Below, one piece after another: positions 33,150 to 42,060 of a stretch of DNA of 64,000 nucleotides. Numbering within the stretch: position 1 is the first letter of the stretch; each line of letters starts with the position of its first letter. The stretch is taken from the NCBI GenBank assembly GCA_964600365.1, contig CAZRJG010000005.1, positions 1 through 64,000 on the forward strand. The letters run 5' to 3'. The position numbers were made by a program, and so were the translations under genes. The notes under the pieces are model-generated. The model was not told the origin of the DNA and did not search any database. It saw only the letters and a list, made by a program, of their open reading frames with translations. This DNA is from GCA-020352575 sp964600365. Its GTDB lineage: Bacteria; Actinomycetota; Acidimicrobiia; Spongiisociales; JAENVV01.

Positions 33150-35693
33150 TCACTCCTCGGGCACGAGGACGAGGCGACCCGCAAGATCTGCCTCGACCTG
33201 TGCACGCGTCCAGCGCATCGGGTGGTACTCCCCCACCTCCCAGAGCTCCGCCTGGTCGATGTAGTGCGGATGGTACGCGTGTCCCGATTGGCCGGTCGTG
33301 TGGACGCTCTGGCTCGCAGAGAAGTCGGCGAGGTCCACGATCATGCGCATCGACGGCACCCACGAAACGTCGAATGAGTCGGGATCACGCCAACGCGTCG
33401 CATTGAGCACCGATCCGGTCCCACCCGGCTCGAACCCACCGCGATTGAAGATCGCCTCGATGGGGCCGATCCCCGACTGCCCGAAGGTCTGGTTCTCGAA
33501 GGTTGCGGTGTGGAGGTCGCCCCACCGCCAGTCCTTGGGATCGTTCCCCATCCGCTCCTCTGCGATCGCCCACGCGTTCTCGACGACACGGAGGAGGAGC
33601 GCGTCGCGGTCCTCCACGCCCTCGGTGGCGACGTCGTCCCACCACGCGTCGTTGGGCTCGTCGAGGAGGTCGCGAACCACGAGGAACCAGTGGTCATCCC
33701 CGAACGGCCGTGCTCGCTCGGGGAGTTCGTCCTCGAAGACCTGGGCCATGGTCTGCTGCCAGATGATGTAGAAGAGCGCTGCCGGAGCCGAGTCCGAGCG
33801 GGCCTGGAAGCGGTCCTCGCCGATCGCCCATTCCGAGAGGAGGTCCTGGGCGGCCCGCACGGTCTCGCCTCCCTCGAGGGCGAGCAGCGTGGGCAGGAAC
33901 TCCTCGGCCCATCGGTCGTAGGAGTCGGTCTGCATCTCGGCAAAGGTCTCCGCAGTGATCGGCCGATCGGCCTGGGAGAGCATCTCGTACGCCCTCGTGC
34001 CGCGGTAGCCGTAGGCGAAGTCGACGCCGAGGTATGGCTCGGTGTCGAGCGGCCAGGGCGCCTGGTTCGCCGAGGCGATGATCCCGCCCTCGGGATTGAA
34101 GGCCATCGGGAGGTCGTCGAACTCCACCCAGCCCACCCAGTCGTGGTCGGTGGTCCAGCCGGGCACCGGGTAGAGGCCACCCGGCCCGCTTGCACGAATG
34201 GGAAGTCGCCCGGTCGCCTGGTAACCGATGTTGCCCTCCACGTCGGCGTACACGAGGTTCTGACCAGCAATGTCCCAGAGTCCGGCTGCGGCCCGGAACT
34301 CCTCCCAGGTACCCGCCCGGTTGATGCCGAAGATCGCCTGGACGAGCGTCGATGGCTGGAGGGCCGTCCACTGGAGGGCGATCACGTACTGCGCCGGGAC
34401 CTCCCCGTGCAGGGCATCGAGGTCAAGGTCGTCCACACCGCCGAAAATGCCGGTGAGGACGGGCCCATGGCGGGTCCTCTGCACCTCGATCTCCAGGGGG
34501 TCACCCCCGGCCACCTCGATCACCTCGGTCCGCGTCCCAAACACCTCCCATTGGCCGTTCACCTCGTACTGCCCGTCGTCGTCGGGGTTCACCTTCTCGA
34601 TGAAGAGGTCCATGTGGTCGCCACCGAAGTTCGTGACACCCCACGCAATGCGGTCGTTGTGCCCGATGATCACGCCGGGCACGCCTGCGAACGAGAAACC
34701 CACCACTTCGAGACCGCAGGAGGCGCAGTGGAGACCGTTCTCGAACCAGATCGACGGCATCTGGATGGGGAGGTGAGGGTCATCGGCGAGGAGCGGCAGT
34801 CCGGTCGCGGTGTGGGCTCCGGACACCACCCAGTTGTTGGAGCCGATCCCGGCCCCGAGCGGTCCGATGAGGTCCTGGAGGACGTCGTCCTTCGAGATGA
34901 GCTCGTCGAGGGCCGGTCGGATGGACCGCATGAGGGCCGACGACGGTGGCTCCATACCGAAGCCGCCCGCTGCGCCGCCGAGGATGGTGAGCGTATCGTC
35001 GGGGAAGGCGGGGATGAGGCGCTCGGCCCGCTCGACGCCGACCTCGCCCGCCCACACCGCACGCCAGATCTCCTGCTCCATGTTCGACCGCAGCTCCCAA
35101 GCCATCATCCGGGCCCAGGTGAGCGTGTCGATCGGCTCCCACGGCTCGGGTTCATATCCCCTGTTCTGCAGGGTGAGGACGGCGTACTCGAGGCTGAGGG
35201 CCGATCCAGAGCGCTCGGCGAGGTAGGCGTTGACGCCATCGGCGTAGGAGCGGAGGACCGCCTGGTCACGGGCCGGTGCGGCGGTGAACTCCCGTTCGGC
35301 GAGCTCGGTGAAGCCAAGGCTCCGCAGGAAGATGTCGGTGTCGATCTGGCTCTCCCCGAACAGTACGCTCAGGCGGCCCTGCCCGATGTGGCGCCAGAAG
35401 TCCATCTGCCAGAACCGCTCCTGGGCGTGGACGTAGCCCTGAGCGTAGAAGAGGTCGTGCTCGGTGGTCGCCCAGATGTGCGCGACACCGTTCTCGTCGC
35501 GCAGCACCTCGACCTCTTCGTCGAGGCCGGGCACGGCCACCCGGCCATCGACCATGGGGAAGGACCGGCGGCTCATCCAGATGCCGGTCAACGACAGGAC
35601 GAGCAAGAGCACGAGCAGGGTCCATCCGGAGCGGATGAGAAGACGCTTGGCGCGTCCGGACTCCGTGGGGAGTCGGCGCCGGCGTCCGGTCAT
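33150..35693 (-). CDS. Penicillin acylase family protein (Ntn hydrolase)
   Basis: 847 aa. An N-terminal helix (WTLLVLLLVLSLTGIW) anchors or exports the protein. The alpha region holds DENGVAHIWATTEHDLFYAQGYVHAQ, the spacer ends at GAGIGSNNWVVSG, where the Ser is the autocatalytically released nucleophile, followed by LLADDPHLPIQMPS and FAGVPGVIIGHNDRIAWGVTN. Relatives cleave penicillins, acyl-homoserine lactones or other amides; substrate cannot be told from the sequence. Length is normal. It lies downstream of the oxidase cluster in the same direction. Confidence 0.92.
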   Translation of the reverse strand: MTGRRRRLPTESGRAKRLLIRSGWTLLVLLLVLSLTGIWMSRRSFPMVDGRVAVPGLDEEVEVLRDENGVAHIWATTEHDLFYAQGYVHAQERFWQMDFWRHIGQGRLSVLFGESQIDTDIFLRSLGFTELAEREFTAAPARDQAVLRSYADGVNAYLAERSGSALSLEYAVLTLQNRGYEPEPWEPIDTLTWARMMAWELRSNMEQEIWRAVWAGEVGVERAERLIPAFPDDTLTILGGAAGGFGMEPPSSALMRSIRPALDELISKDDVLQDLIGPLGAGIGSNNWVVSGAHTATGLPLLADDPHLPIQMPSIWFENGLHCASCGLEVVGFSFAGVPGVIIGHNDRIAWGVTNFGGDHMDLFIEKVNPDDDGQYEVNGQWEVFGTRTEVIEVAGGDPLEIEVQRTRHGPVLTGIFGGVDDLDLDALHGEVPAQYVIALQWTALQPSTLVQAIFGINRAGTWEEFRAAAGLWDIAGQNLVYADVEGNIGYQATGRLPIRASGPGGLYPVPGWTTDHDWVGWVEFDDLPMAFNPEGGIIASANQAPWPLDTEPYLGVDFAYGYRGTRAYEMLSQADRPITAETFAEMQTDSYDRWAEEFLPTLLALEGGETVRAAQDLLSEWAIGEDRFQARSDSAPAALFYIIWQQTMAQVFEDELPERARPFGDDHWFLVVRDLLDEPNDAWWDDVATEGVEDRDALLLRVVENAWAIAEERMGNDPKDWRWGDLHTATFENQTFGQSGIGPIEAIFNRGGFEPGGTGSVLNATRWRDPDSFDVSWVPSMRMIVDLADFSASQSVHTTGQSGHAYHPHYIDQAELWEVGEYHPMRWTRAQVEADLAGRLVLVPEE

Positions 35694-35702
35694 GTGGCCC
35701 GC

Positions 35703-36872
35703 CTACAGGAGCGAGAGGAGGAAGGAGAGGGCTTCCTCGGAATGCCCGTCCTCCTCACCGTGGCCGCTGCCGAAGATGGCCCCGGTGATGCGGACCATGA
35801 AGTAGGTGATGATCGCAAGGGTGACGAGCACGACGACCACCTCGGTCCGGCCGACCTTGATCTGCGGGCGACCGCCGGACAGGAAGCCGAAGGTGAGGAT
35901 CGCTCCGGAGATCACGACGGCCGTGACCGGCGCGAGGGCGCTGAACTCGAGGAAGATCGTGCCCACGGCCACCACGAACACGGCGATCGCTGCGAGTACG
36001 AGCACGGGGAACAGGAACCCGGTCACCAGTCGCTTGCGCACGGCGAGGGCGGCCTCGTGCTCCGCCGCGTCGAGGCCGGCAGGGATCGACGTGGCTTGGG
36101 TGATCATTCCGACCAGGGCACCGACGACGGCCCCGCCGATGACGACCCAGAAGAACGTCGAGGCGACCGGCAACGTCGCGAGGAGTTCATCCACCGGGTC
36201 GGGGGTGGCCCGGGAGGCGAGGAAGGCACCGAGCACCGCACCCAGTGCACCGCCCGCCACGAAGCCGATTGCTGCCTCGGCCACGGGATGGGACTCGGTC
36301 GTGAAGTTGCGATCGAACACGACGGGGACGCCCAGGGAGATCTTCGCCATCACGATCCCGGCGACGGCCATGATCGCAGCCATCGATACCAGGACCCCGC
36401 TCGGGGAGACCGTCGCACTTGCGACCCCCTCGATCACTCCGAGCACATCGAAGGTGGCGGCCAGTCCGTACATGGCCGCGACCACGCCCGCGAGGGCACC
36501 GATCGTCCCGCCGTACCGGATCCCGGCCTTGAGCCGGGCACCGATGGCAGGCGGGTCGTAGGGATCGGGCTCCTCCTCGGGGATCTCGATCTCCACAGGT
36601 TCGGGGATGACGGCGGTCGCCCGGGCGGCGACTGTGGGAGCCGGGGCGGCGGCGGCGGGGGCCGTGGCCGATTCAGCGGGGGCGGCCACAGGCGCAGCGG
36701 CCGCCGGAGCTGAACCGCCGCCAGAGGGCACAGGGCCGCCGCCCGCCCACGCCGACAGGATGTCGTCGACGCTGGCGCCCGTCGCCTGGGCACGGGCGCT
36801 CGCGGAGCGGAGGACGAGTGCTTCGGGGGCGTTGCCGAGGGCAGACGCGGCTGCTGACAGGTGCTCGCTCAT
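35703..36872 (-). CDS. Polytopic membrane protein with short N-terminal helical domain
   Basis: 389 aa, function unknown. Residues 1-45 (VLRSASARAQATGASVDDILSAWAGG in part) resemble the small peripheral-subunit-binding fold; an Ala/Pro-rich linker of ~60 residues follows. Eight or so hydrophobic helices make up the remainder. It is encoded directly downstream of the cytochrome oxidase genes on the same strand, which suggests a role in respiratory-complex assembly or stability (inference). The ATG at 36872 is chosen over an upstream in-frame start at 36911. Confidence 0.6.
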   Translation of the reverse strand: MSEHLSAAASALGNAPEALVLRSASARAQATGASVDDILSAWAGGGPVPSGGGSAPAAAAPVAAPAESATAPAAAAPAPTVAARATAVIPEPVEIEIPEEEPDPYDPPAIGARLKAGIRYGGTIGALAGVVAAMYGLAATFDVLGVIEGVASATVSPSGVLVSMAAIMAVAGIVMAKISLGVPVVFDRNFTTESHPVAEAAIGFVAGGALGAVLGAFLASRATPDPVDELLATLPVASTFFWVVIGGAVVGALVGMITQATSIPAGLDAAEHEAALAVRKRLVTGFLFPVLVLAAIAVFVVAVGTIFLEFSALAPVTAVVISGAILTFGFLSGGRPQIKVGRTEVVVVLVTLAIITYFMVRITGAIFGSGHGEEDGHSEEALSFLLSLL

Positions 36873-36897
36873 CGGGGCAGCATCATAGCCATGGGGT

Positions 36898-37080
36898 TCA
36901 GTCCTCCTCATCCCCTGCGTCTACGACTTCGGGCGCCTGCTCCCCGGATGGATCCTGCAGGGCCGCTGCCTTCTCCTTCGCCTGCTTCTCTGCGTACCGC
37001 AATCCGAAGAAACCGAGGATGGCCGGGACGGCGAAGTACAGGACTTCGTCCCAACCACCCTGGTGGAGGAGGACGAACAC
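36898..37080 (-). CDS. Small single-pass membrane protein
   Basis: About 60 aa from a GTG at 37080, with one hydrophobic helix (VLYFAVPAILGFFGLRYA) followed by a charged tail (EKQAKEKAAAL... GDEED). Starting at 37131 instead would add residues that overlap ctaG and look non-coding. It lies between ctaG and the larger membrane protein and may be a minor oxidase-associated subunit; no homologue recognised. Confidence 0.55.
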   Translation of the reverse strand: MFVLLHQGGWDEVLYFAVPAILGFFGLRYAEKQAKEKAAALQDPSGEQAPEVVDAGDEED

Positions 37081-37099
37081 GGTCAGGCCACCGGCCGGC

Positions 37100-37954
37100 T
37101 CACGCCGACGGGTGCACCTCGTCGTCGGCACGCAGGCGACGCTCGATGGCGTCCCACTCGGCCTGCTCGTCGGTCCACTTGAACCAGATGGCGGCGATGA
37201 CCCCCCACAGCGTGAATCCGCCGGCGAGCTTCATGATGACGCCGGCAATGGTCTGGTCCTCGATCGCCGTCCACTCGAAGAGTCGGGGGAACGTGTCGTA
37301 GATGGGGTAGATCACCGACTGGCCGAAGGTGAGGAACGAGGCCGGGACGATCGGGATGATCGAATGCGCCATGAGGTACAGCATCTGCATCGGCCGGTTG
37401 ATCCGGCGCACCTCCGGTAAGGGCGACAGGATCGGCATCCACATCGCGAGGCCCGTGAGGAACATGGCCAGGTGTACGGCGAAATGCGCGATCGAGTTGG
37501 TGACCATGCCCTCGACGATCACCGGCCAGTGGAGGCCGATGAACACGAAGTTGAAGGCGAAGAAGGCAGGAACCGGCTTCGAGATCCAGCGGACGAACGG
37601 CAGGACACCGGTCTCGACCACGAGCATGCGGGCGAGCCAACGAGGTGTCCCGAGTAGGAGGAGCGGGGCGGTCACGAAGGCAATGACGAGGTGTTCCACC
37701 ATATGGGCGGCGAACATCGACTCCTCGGCGAGGTCGTGGAACGGCCAATCCGAGACGAGCCAGAGCGCCACGACCCCGACGTACCACTGCCAGAGCTGGC
37801 GTCGGGTCACGACCTCCTCGCCGGGCTCGACCCTGTGAGGGCCGATGCGGCGGATCGCGTAGAGGAACCCACCCCCGAGGAGGAGGACGGTGGCCCAGAC
37901 ATCCACATGTGGATGCCAGGCGAGCACCTCCCGCATGGCGGGATCGAGTTGCAT
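37100..37954 (-). CDS. ctaG: Cytochrome c oxidase assembly protein CtaG (caa3_CtaG)
   Basis: 284 aa with about seven membrane helices. Family motifs are WHPHVDVWATVLLLGGGFLYA, HMVEHLVIAFVTAPLLLLGTP with conserved His, VPAFFAFNFVFIGLHWP, and HSIIPIVPASFLTF. CtaG of this type delivers copper to caa3 oxidase. The ATG at 37954 overlaps the end region of the subunit IV gene, and the cluster order supports the call. Confidence 0.92.
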   Translation of the reverse strand: MQLDPAMREVLAWHPHVDVWATVLLLGGGFLYAIRRIGPHRVEPGEEVVTRRQLWQWYVGVVALWLVSDWPFHDLAEESMFAAHMVEHLVIAFVTAPLLLLGTPRWLARMLVVETGVLPFVRWISKPVPAFFAFNFVFIGLHWPVIVEGMVTNSIAHFAVHLAMFLTGLAMWMPILSPLPEVRRINRPMQMLYLMAHSIIPIVPASFLTFGQSVIYPIYDTFPRLFEWTAIEDQTIAGVIMKLAGGFTLWGVIAAIWFKWTDEQAEWDAIERRLRADDEVHPSA

Positions 37955-37955
37955 G

Positions 37956-38261
37956 TCAGCCTCCGAGGATGGCGCGGCCCATGTCGGAGAGCACGACCGC
38001 ATAGAGGGCGATCGCGATCACGAACCCGATGGCGAAGAAGCGACTCACGAGCGGCTTCTCGTATCGGACATGCATGAACCAGCCAACGACCATCACGAAC
38101 TTGATGGCTGCGAGGATCAGGAGCATCGGCGCCGTGACCGACGTGGTGACGGCGTCCACCCCTTCCTCGATGTAGAACAACGCGATCTCCACGCCGGTGA
38201 GGGCGGCGAGGATGAGTGCGATCTGGATGTATTGCTTGGTGGTGGGGTGCGCAGCTGCCAT
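37956..38261 (-). CDS. ctaF: Cytochrome c oxidase subunit IV
   Basis: 101 aa with three hydrophobic helices (YIQIALILAALTGVEIALFY, APMLLILAAIKFVMVVGWFMHVRYEK, AIGFVIAIALYAVVL). The KFVMVVGWFMHVRYEKP segment is the hallmark of prokaryotic oxidase subunit IV (COX4_pro). It stabilises the catalytic core. It sits 6 bp after ctaE and 1 bp before ctaG. Confidence 0.9.
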   Translation of the reverse strand: MAAAHPTTKQYIQIALILAALTGVEIALFYIEEGVDAVTTSVTAPMLLILAAIKFVMVVGWFMHVRYEKPLVSRFFAIGFVIAIALYAVVLSDMGRAILGG

Positions 38262-38267
38262 GGGAAC

Positions 38268-38858
38268 CTATGGGATCAGGTAGATGATCGTGAAGATCAC
38301 GATCCAGATGATGTCGACGAAGTGCCAGTAGAGGCCGACGAGTTCGAGGTTCATCCCCTGCGCCTCGCTGAGGCCGTCGTTCCGCAGGGAGACCACGAAG
38401 AGGATGAGGAGCATGAGCACCCCGATCGCCACGTGGGCGCCGTGGAAGCCCGTGAGCACGAAGAACGACGACCACACCGGGACGACGCCGAGGCCGGCTC
38501 CCTTGATCACGAACTCGGAGAACTCGTAGAACTGGCCGGCGAGGAAGGTGAGTCCCAGGGCGGCCGTTGCCAGGAGCCAGGTGCGGGCGGCACGCTGGTC
38601 CTTCTCACTGAGGGCATGGTGGGCGAGCACCATGGTGAGCGAGGACATGAGCAGGATGAACGACGAGATCGAGGTGAACGGGATGTCGTAGAAGTTGATC
38701 GGGTGAAGGGGGTCCTCGATCGGGAACCGGCCCTTGAAGAGCAGATAGTTGGAGATGAGGGCGCCGAAGAAGAGGAACTCCGAACTGAGGAACGCCCACA
38801 TCCCGAGCTTCCGGTTCTCGATGCCCGTGCTCTCGTGCACGTCGTGGCCGACGCTCAT
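38268..38858 (-). CDS. ctaE: Cytochrome c oxidase subunit III
   Basis: 196 aa, five hydrophobic helices. Motifs LGMWAFLSSEFLFFGALISNY, SLTMVLAHHAL, FFVLTGFHGAHVAIG and GLYWHFVDIIWIVIF are diagnostic of heme-copper oxidase subunit III (the short five-helix form). Its ATG overlaps the ctaD stop in an ATGA junction (38855-38858). Confidence 0.95.
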   Translation of the reverse strand: MSVGHDVHESTGIENRKLGMWAFLSSEFLFFGALISNYLLFKGRFPIEDPLHPINFYDIPFTSISSFILLMSSLTMVLAHHALSEKDQRAARTWLLATAALGLTFLAGQFYEFSEFVIKGAGLGVVPVWSSFFVLTGFHGAHVAIGVLMLLILFVVSLRNDGLSEAQGMNLELVGLYWHFVDIIWIVIFTIIYLIP

Positions 38859-40864
38859 GCGGTCACCTCTTCTCCCTTTGCCCCGCCGTGTTCATCGTGG
38901 GACTCTTCGAGGGGTTCCACCGACCATCCCACGAAGGCGCCGACGACGATGAGGCCGCCCAATGCGAGGAGCGGGATGCCAGTCCCGTCGCCGGCATAGG
39001 CGATGCCGTAGGCCAGGAAGAGCATGCCGAAACCCACGAGGAAGGGGAAGTAGGACGGCGCGGGGAGGTGGATCTCCTCCTTCGGGTTCCGACCCTCTTC
39101 AACGAGCGTGGCGAGGTACTCCTCGAGGTCCGACCGGGGAACGGCGCGGCCTTCAGCGTCCTCGGAGTACTTCTTGTGCCAGAAGTCGTCGAGCGACTCG
39201 ACCGTCGGGTCTTCGGCGAAGTTGTACTCGGGGACCGGGAGGGGGAGCGACCACTCGATGGTCCGTGCATCCCACGGGTCGATGTCTACGACCTGGCCAC
39301 GACGCTTCGAGACCAAGAAGTTGATCGCGAACAGGGCCACGCTCGAGGCGATGACGAACGCTCCCACGGTGGAGAAGAGGTTCCAGAAGCCGACGGTGCT
39401 TCCCATCTCCTCGAACCACACCCAGGTGCGCCGGGGCATGCCCTGGAGGCCGAGCCAGTGCATCGGGGCGAAGGTCATGTTCATTCCGATGAACATCATC
39501 CAGAACTGGATCTTCCCGACCTTCTCGCTCATGAGCCGGCCGGTGAACAGCGGGAAGTAGTAGTAGAGCCCGCTGAACAGCCCCATCACCGCGCCGCCGA
39601 AGAGCACGTAGTGGAAGTGGGCCACGATGTAGTACGTGTCGGTCTGCTGCCAGTTCGACGGGACGATCGAGTGGGTGACACCCGAGAGGCCACCGATCAC
39701 GAACAGCGACACGAATCCGATCGCATACAGCATGGGTGTCGTGAAGCGGATCTTCCCACCCCACATCGTGCCGATCCAGTTGAAGATCTTGATGCCGGTC
39801 GGCACCGCGATGGTCATGGTCGCCAAGCCGAATGCCGCCTGCGCGACCGGAGTGATACCGGAGGCATACATGTGGTGGGCCCATACGCCGAACCCGAGGA
39901 AGCCGATCGCCGCACCGGCGAACACCACCGCCGCGTAGCCGAAGAGGGGCTTGCGGCTGAAGGTGGGGAGCACCTCCGACACGAGGCCCATCGCCGGGAG
40001 CACGATGATGTACACCTCGGGGTGGCCGAACAGCCAGAAGAGGTGCTGCCAGAGGACCGGGTCACCGCCCGAGGCGGCGTCGTAGAACACCGTCCCGAAC
40101 TGCCGGTCGAAGATGAGCATGAACACGGCGACGGTGATGATCGGGAGAGAGAACAGCAGCAGGAAGGCCGTGACGAACGTCATCCAGACGAAGACCGGCA
40201 TCCGGAGCAGCTTCATCCCTTTCGCCCTCATGTTGAGGATCGTGACGATGAAGTTGATCGAGGAGATGAGCGACGCGAGGCCGAGCACCTGGAGCCCGAC
40301 CGTGTAGTAGTCCATCGCCGACCCGGTGGAATAGTTGGTGAGCGAGTTCGGTGCGTACCCGAACCACCCACCTGCCGGGCCCGACCCGAGCCGCGAGGAG
40401 AACTCGGCCCCGCCGGGCAGGTTGCCGCCCACCGGTGCGCCGGAGGTGGCGAAGAGGAACGACGAGGCAGCGAACAGGGCGCCGAAGAGGAAGATCCAGT
40501 ACGACAGGGCGTTCATACGGGGGAATGCGACGTCCCGCGCCCCCACCATGAGTGGGAGGAGGTAGTTGAAGAACGCCGCCGCCATGGGCATCACGAACAA
40601 GAAGACCATGACGACGCCGTGCATCGTCATCATCGAGTTGTACTCGGCGGCAGAGAGGAAGTCGTTGTTCGGCTGTGCGAGCTGGAGGCGGATGAGGAGC
40701 GCCTCGACGCCACCGAAGAGGAAGCCGAAGAACGCCGTGTAGCCGTACATGATCCCGATCTTCTTGTGATCGGTGGTCGTGATCCAGCCCCAGAAGCCCT
40801 CCGTGGCGGTCGGGCGCTTGAAAAGGGTTCGGCGGGCGGACGGGCGGTCGAGCGTGGTGGCCAT
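38855..40864 (-). CDS. ctaD: Cytochrome c oxidase subunit I
   Basis: 669 aa, A-type heme-copper oxidase core. The N-terminus gives TTTDHKKIGIMY; MTMHGVVMVFLFVMP carries a heme ligand His; LFGHPEVYIIVLPAMG contains the CuB His and the crosslinked Tyr; HHMYASG holds further CuB ligands; IVAHFHYVLFGG carries the heme His pair. After the twelve core helices there is a ~110-residue extension with two extra hydrophobic segments, as in many actinobacterial and caa3 enzymes. Terminal oxygen reduction and proton pumping. Overlaps ctaC by 1 nt. Confidence 0.97.
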   Translation of the reverse strand: MATTLDRPSARRTLFKRPTATEGFWGWITTTDHKKIGIMYGYTAFFGFLFGGVEALLIRLQLAQPNNDFLSAAEYNSMMTMHGVVMVFLFVMPMAAAFFNYLLPLMVGARDVAFPRMNALSYWIFLFGALFAASSFLFATSGAPVGGNLPGGAEFSSRLGSGPAGGWFGYAPNSLTNYSTGSAMDYYTVGLQVLGLASLISSINFIVTILNMRAKGMKLLRMPVFVWMTFVTAFLLLFSLPIITVAVFMLIFDRQFGTVFYDAASGGDPVLWQHLFWLFGHPEVYIIVLPAMGLVSEVLPTFSRKPLFGYAAVVFAGAAIGFLGFGVWAHHMYASGITPVAQAAFGLATMTIAVPTGIKIFNWIGTMWGGKIRFTTPMLYAIGFVSLFVIGGLSGVTHSIVPSNWQQTDTYYIVAHFHYVLFGGAVMGLFSGLYYYFPLFTGRLMSEKVGKIQFWMMFIGMNMTFAPMHWLGLQGMPRRTWVWFEEMGSTVGFWNLFSTVGAFVIASSVALFAINFLVSKRRGQVVDIDPWDARTIEWSLPLPVPEYNFAEDPTVESLDDFWHKKYSEDAEGRAVPRSDLEEYLATLVEEGRNPKEEIHLPAPSYFPFLVGFGMLFLAYGIAYAGDGTGIPLLALGGLIVVGAFVGWSVEPLEESHDEHGGAKGEEVTA

Positions 40865-41901
40865 CAGTCCAGGCTCCTCAAGTAGGCCTCGAGCGATTCG
40901 ATCTGTTCAGGGGCGAGGTTGAGGTTGGGCATGAACGAACCCGGCTTCCAGGTCGGCGGATCCGCCAGCCACATGGCCAGCGCATCGGGGTCCTCGTGCT
41001 CGAGGGTGGACCCCGCGAACGAGCCACGGCTGTTGAAGTGGGTGAGTTCGGGGCCGATCAGGGTCTCATTGGAGGCGACGTCGTCGTTCACGCCACGGAT
41101 GAGGTGGCATCCCGCACATGCGAGTGCGTTGAAGTTGTCGAGGCCCTCCGCCTCGATCGAGTCGTCCACGGGCATCACCGCTGGCTCGGCCTGGTCGACC
41201 AACCACTGGTCGAAACCGGCCGGGGAGAGCGCGATGACCCGCATCCGCATGCGAGCGTGGGAGAGGCCGCAGAACTCCGCGCAGTGCCCGAAGTACTCGC
41301 CTTCCTCGTCGGCGAGCATGAGGAGGGTGGTCTCCTGTCCCGGGACGAGGTAGCGCTTGCCGTTGAGCTTGGGGATCCAGAAGTTGTGGAGGACGTCCTC
41401 GGACTCCATGGTGAGGCACACCTCTTGGTTCGTCGGGATGACGAGCTCGTTGGCGGTCCACACGTCCGCTTCGGGGTAGTAGTACTCGAACCACCACTGG
41501 TGTCCGATCACGTTCACCTGGTAGGCATCGGGGGCGCACTCGGTGTACTTGAACACCCGCTGGACGGTCGGCACCGACACGGCGGCGAGGATGATCACGG
41601 GGATGACCGTCCAGACGACCTCAAGCCGGGGATTCCCGTGGACCTGCTTGGGCTCCTGGGTGTCGTCCTTCCGGGAGCGATACCGAATGAGCGTGTAGAC
41701 GAGGCCACCCTGGACGAGCACGAAGATCACCGCGGCGATCCAGAAGACCATCCAGTAGAGCCCGGCCAGGTCCTCAGCGATCGGGCCCTCGGGGGAGAGC
41801 GAATCGAGGACGCCATCGGGATTGGTGAGGGAGCATGCGCTCAGCATGAGCGCCATGGCCGCGAGGGGCAGCAGTCTGCGGACGCCTCTGTTGCGGTTCA
41901 C
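40864..41901 (-). CDS. ctaC: Cytochrome c oxidase subunit II with fused cytochrome c (caa3 type)
   Basis: 345 aa lipoprotein: the signal ends at the lipobox LSAC. Two membrane helices near residues 45-110 are followed by a cupredoxin domain with the CuA site (HQWWFEYYYP, then CAEFCGLSHARM). The C-terminal ~85 residues form a cytochrome c domain with the CAGCH heme motif and a distal FMPN Met, so electrons enter from a fused cytochrome. GTG start at 41901 with an AGGAGG Shine-Dalgarno 10 nt upstream, one of the few strong ones in the window. Confidence 0.95.
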   Translation of the reverse strand: MNRNRGVRRLLPLAAMALMLSACSLTNPDGVLDSLSPEGPIAEDLAGLYWMVFWIAAVIFVLVQGGLVYTLIRYRSRKDDTQEPKQVHGNPRLEVVWTVIPVIILAAVSVPTVQRVFKYTECAPDAYQVNVIGHQWWFEYYYPEADVWTANELVIPTNQEVCLTMESEDVLHNFWIPKLNGKRYLVPGQETTLLMLADEEGEYFGHCAEFCGLSHARMRMRVIALSPAGFDQWLVDQAEPAVMPVDDSIEAEGLDNFNALACAGCHLIRGVNDDVASNETLIGPELTHFNSRGSFAGSTLEHEDPDALAMWLADPPTWKPGSFMPNLNLAPEQIESLEAYLRSLD

Positions 41902-42060
41902 GGTTCGAATTCCTCCTGCGTGCCCCCGTGCGACGACAAGCACGGGTGTCGGTGGGCGAGCGGCATCATAGGCACGCGTCGACGCTCGGCGGATCGGCGT
42001 ACCGATGGCGCAGGCGCCGGTCAGCGGGCACTTCCGGGACCCGACTACGCTCCCGCAGCC
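41902..42060. other. Divergent ctaC/ctaB promoter region
   Basis: A 159-bp region between the ctaC and ctaB starts. It holds the ctaC Shine-Dalgarno and the TACGCT -10 element of ctaB (42046-42051, 9 nt before the ATG). No other gene is visible. Confidence 0.5.
42046..42051 (+). promoter_or_regulatory. -10 element (TACGCT) of ctaB
   Basis: TACGCT ends 9 nt before the ATG at 42061, supporting that start over the long upstream open frame. Confidence 0.45.

Noticed and set aside
33510..36713. A 1067-codon plus-strand open frame
   Set aside because: Antisense to the penicillin acylase and membrane-protein genes; composition (Gly, Arg, Glu, His) is typical of shadow frames.
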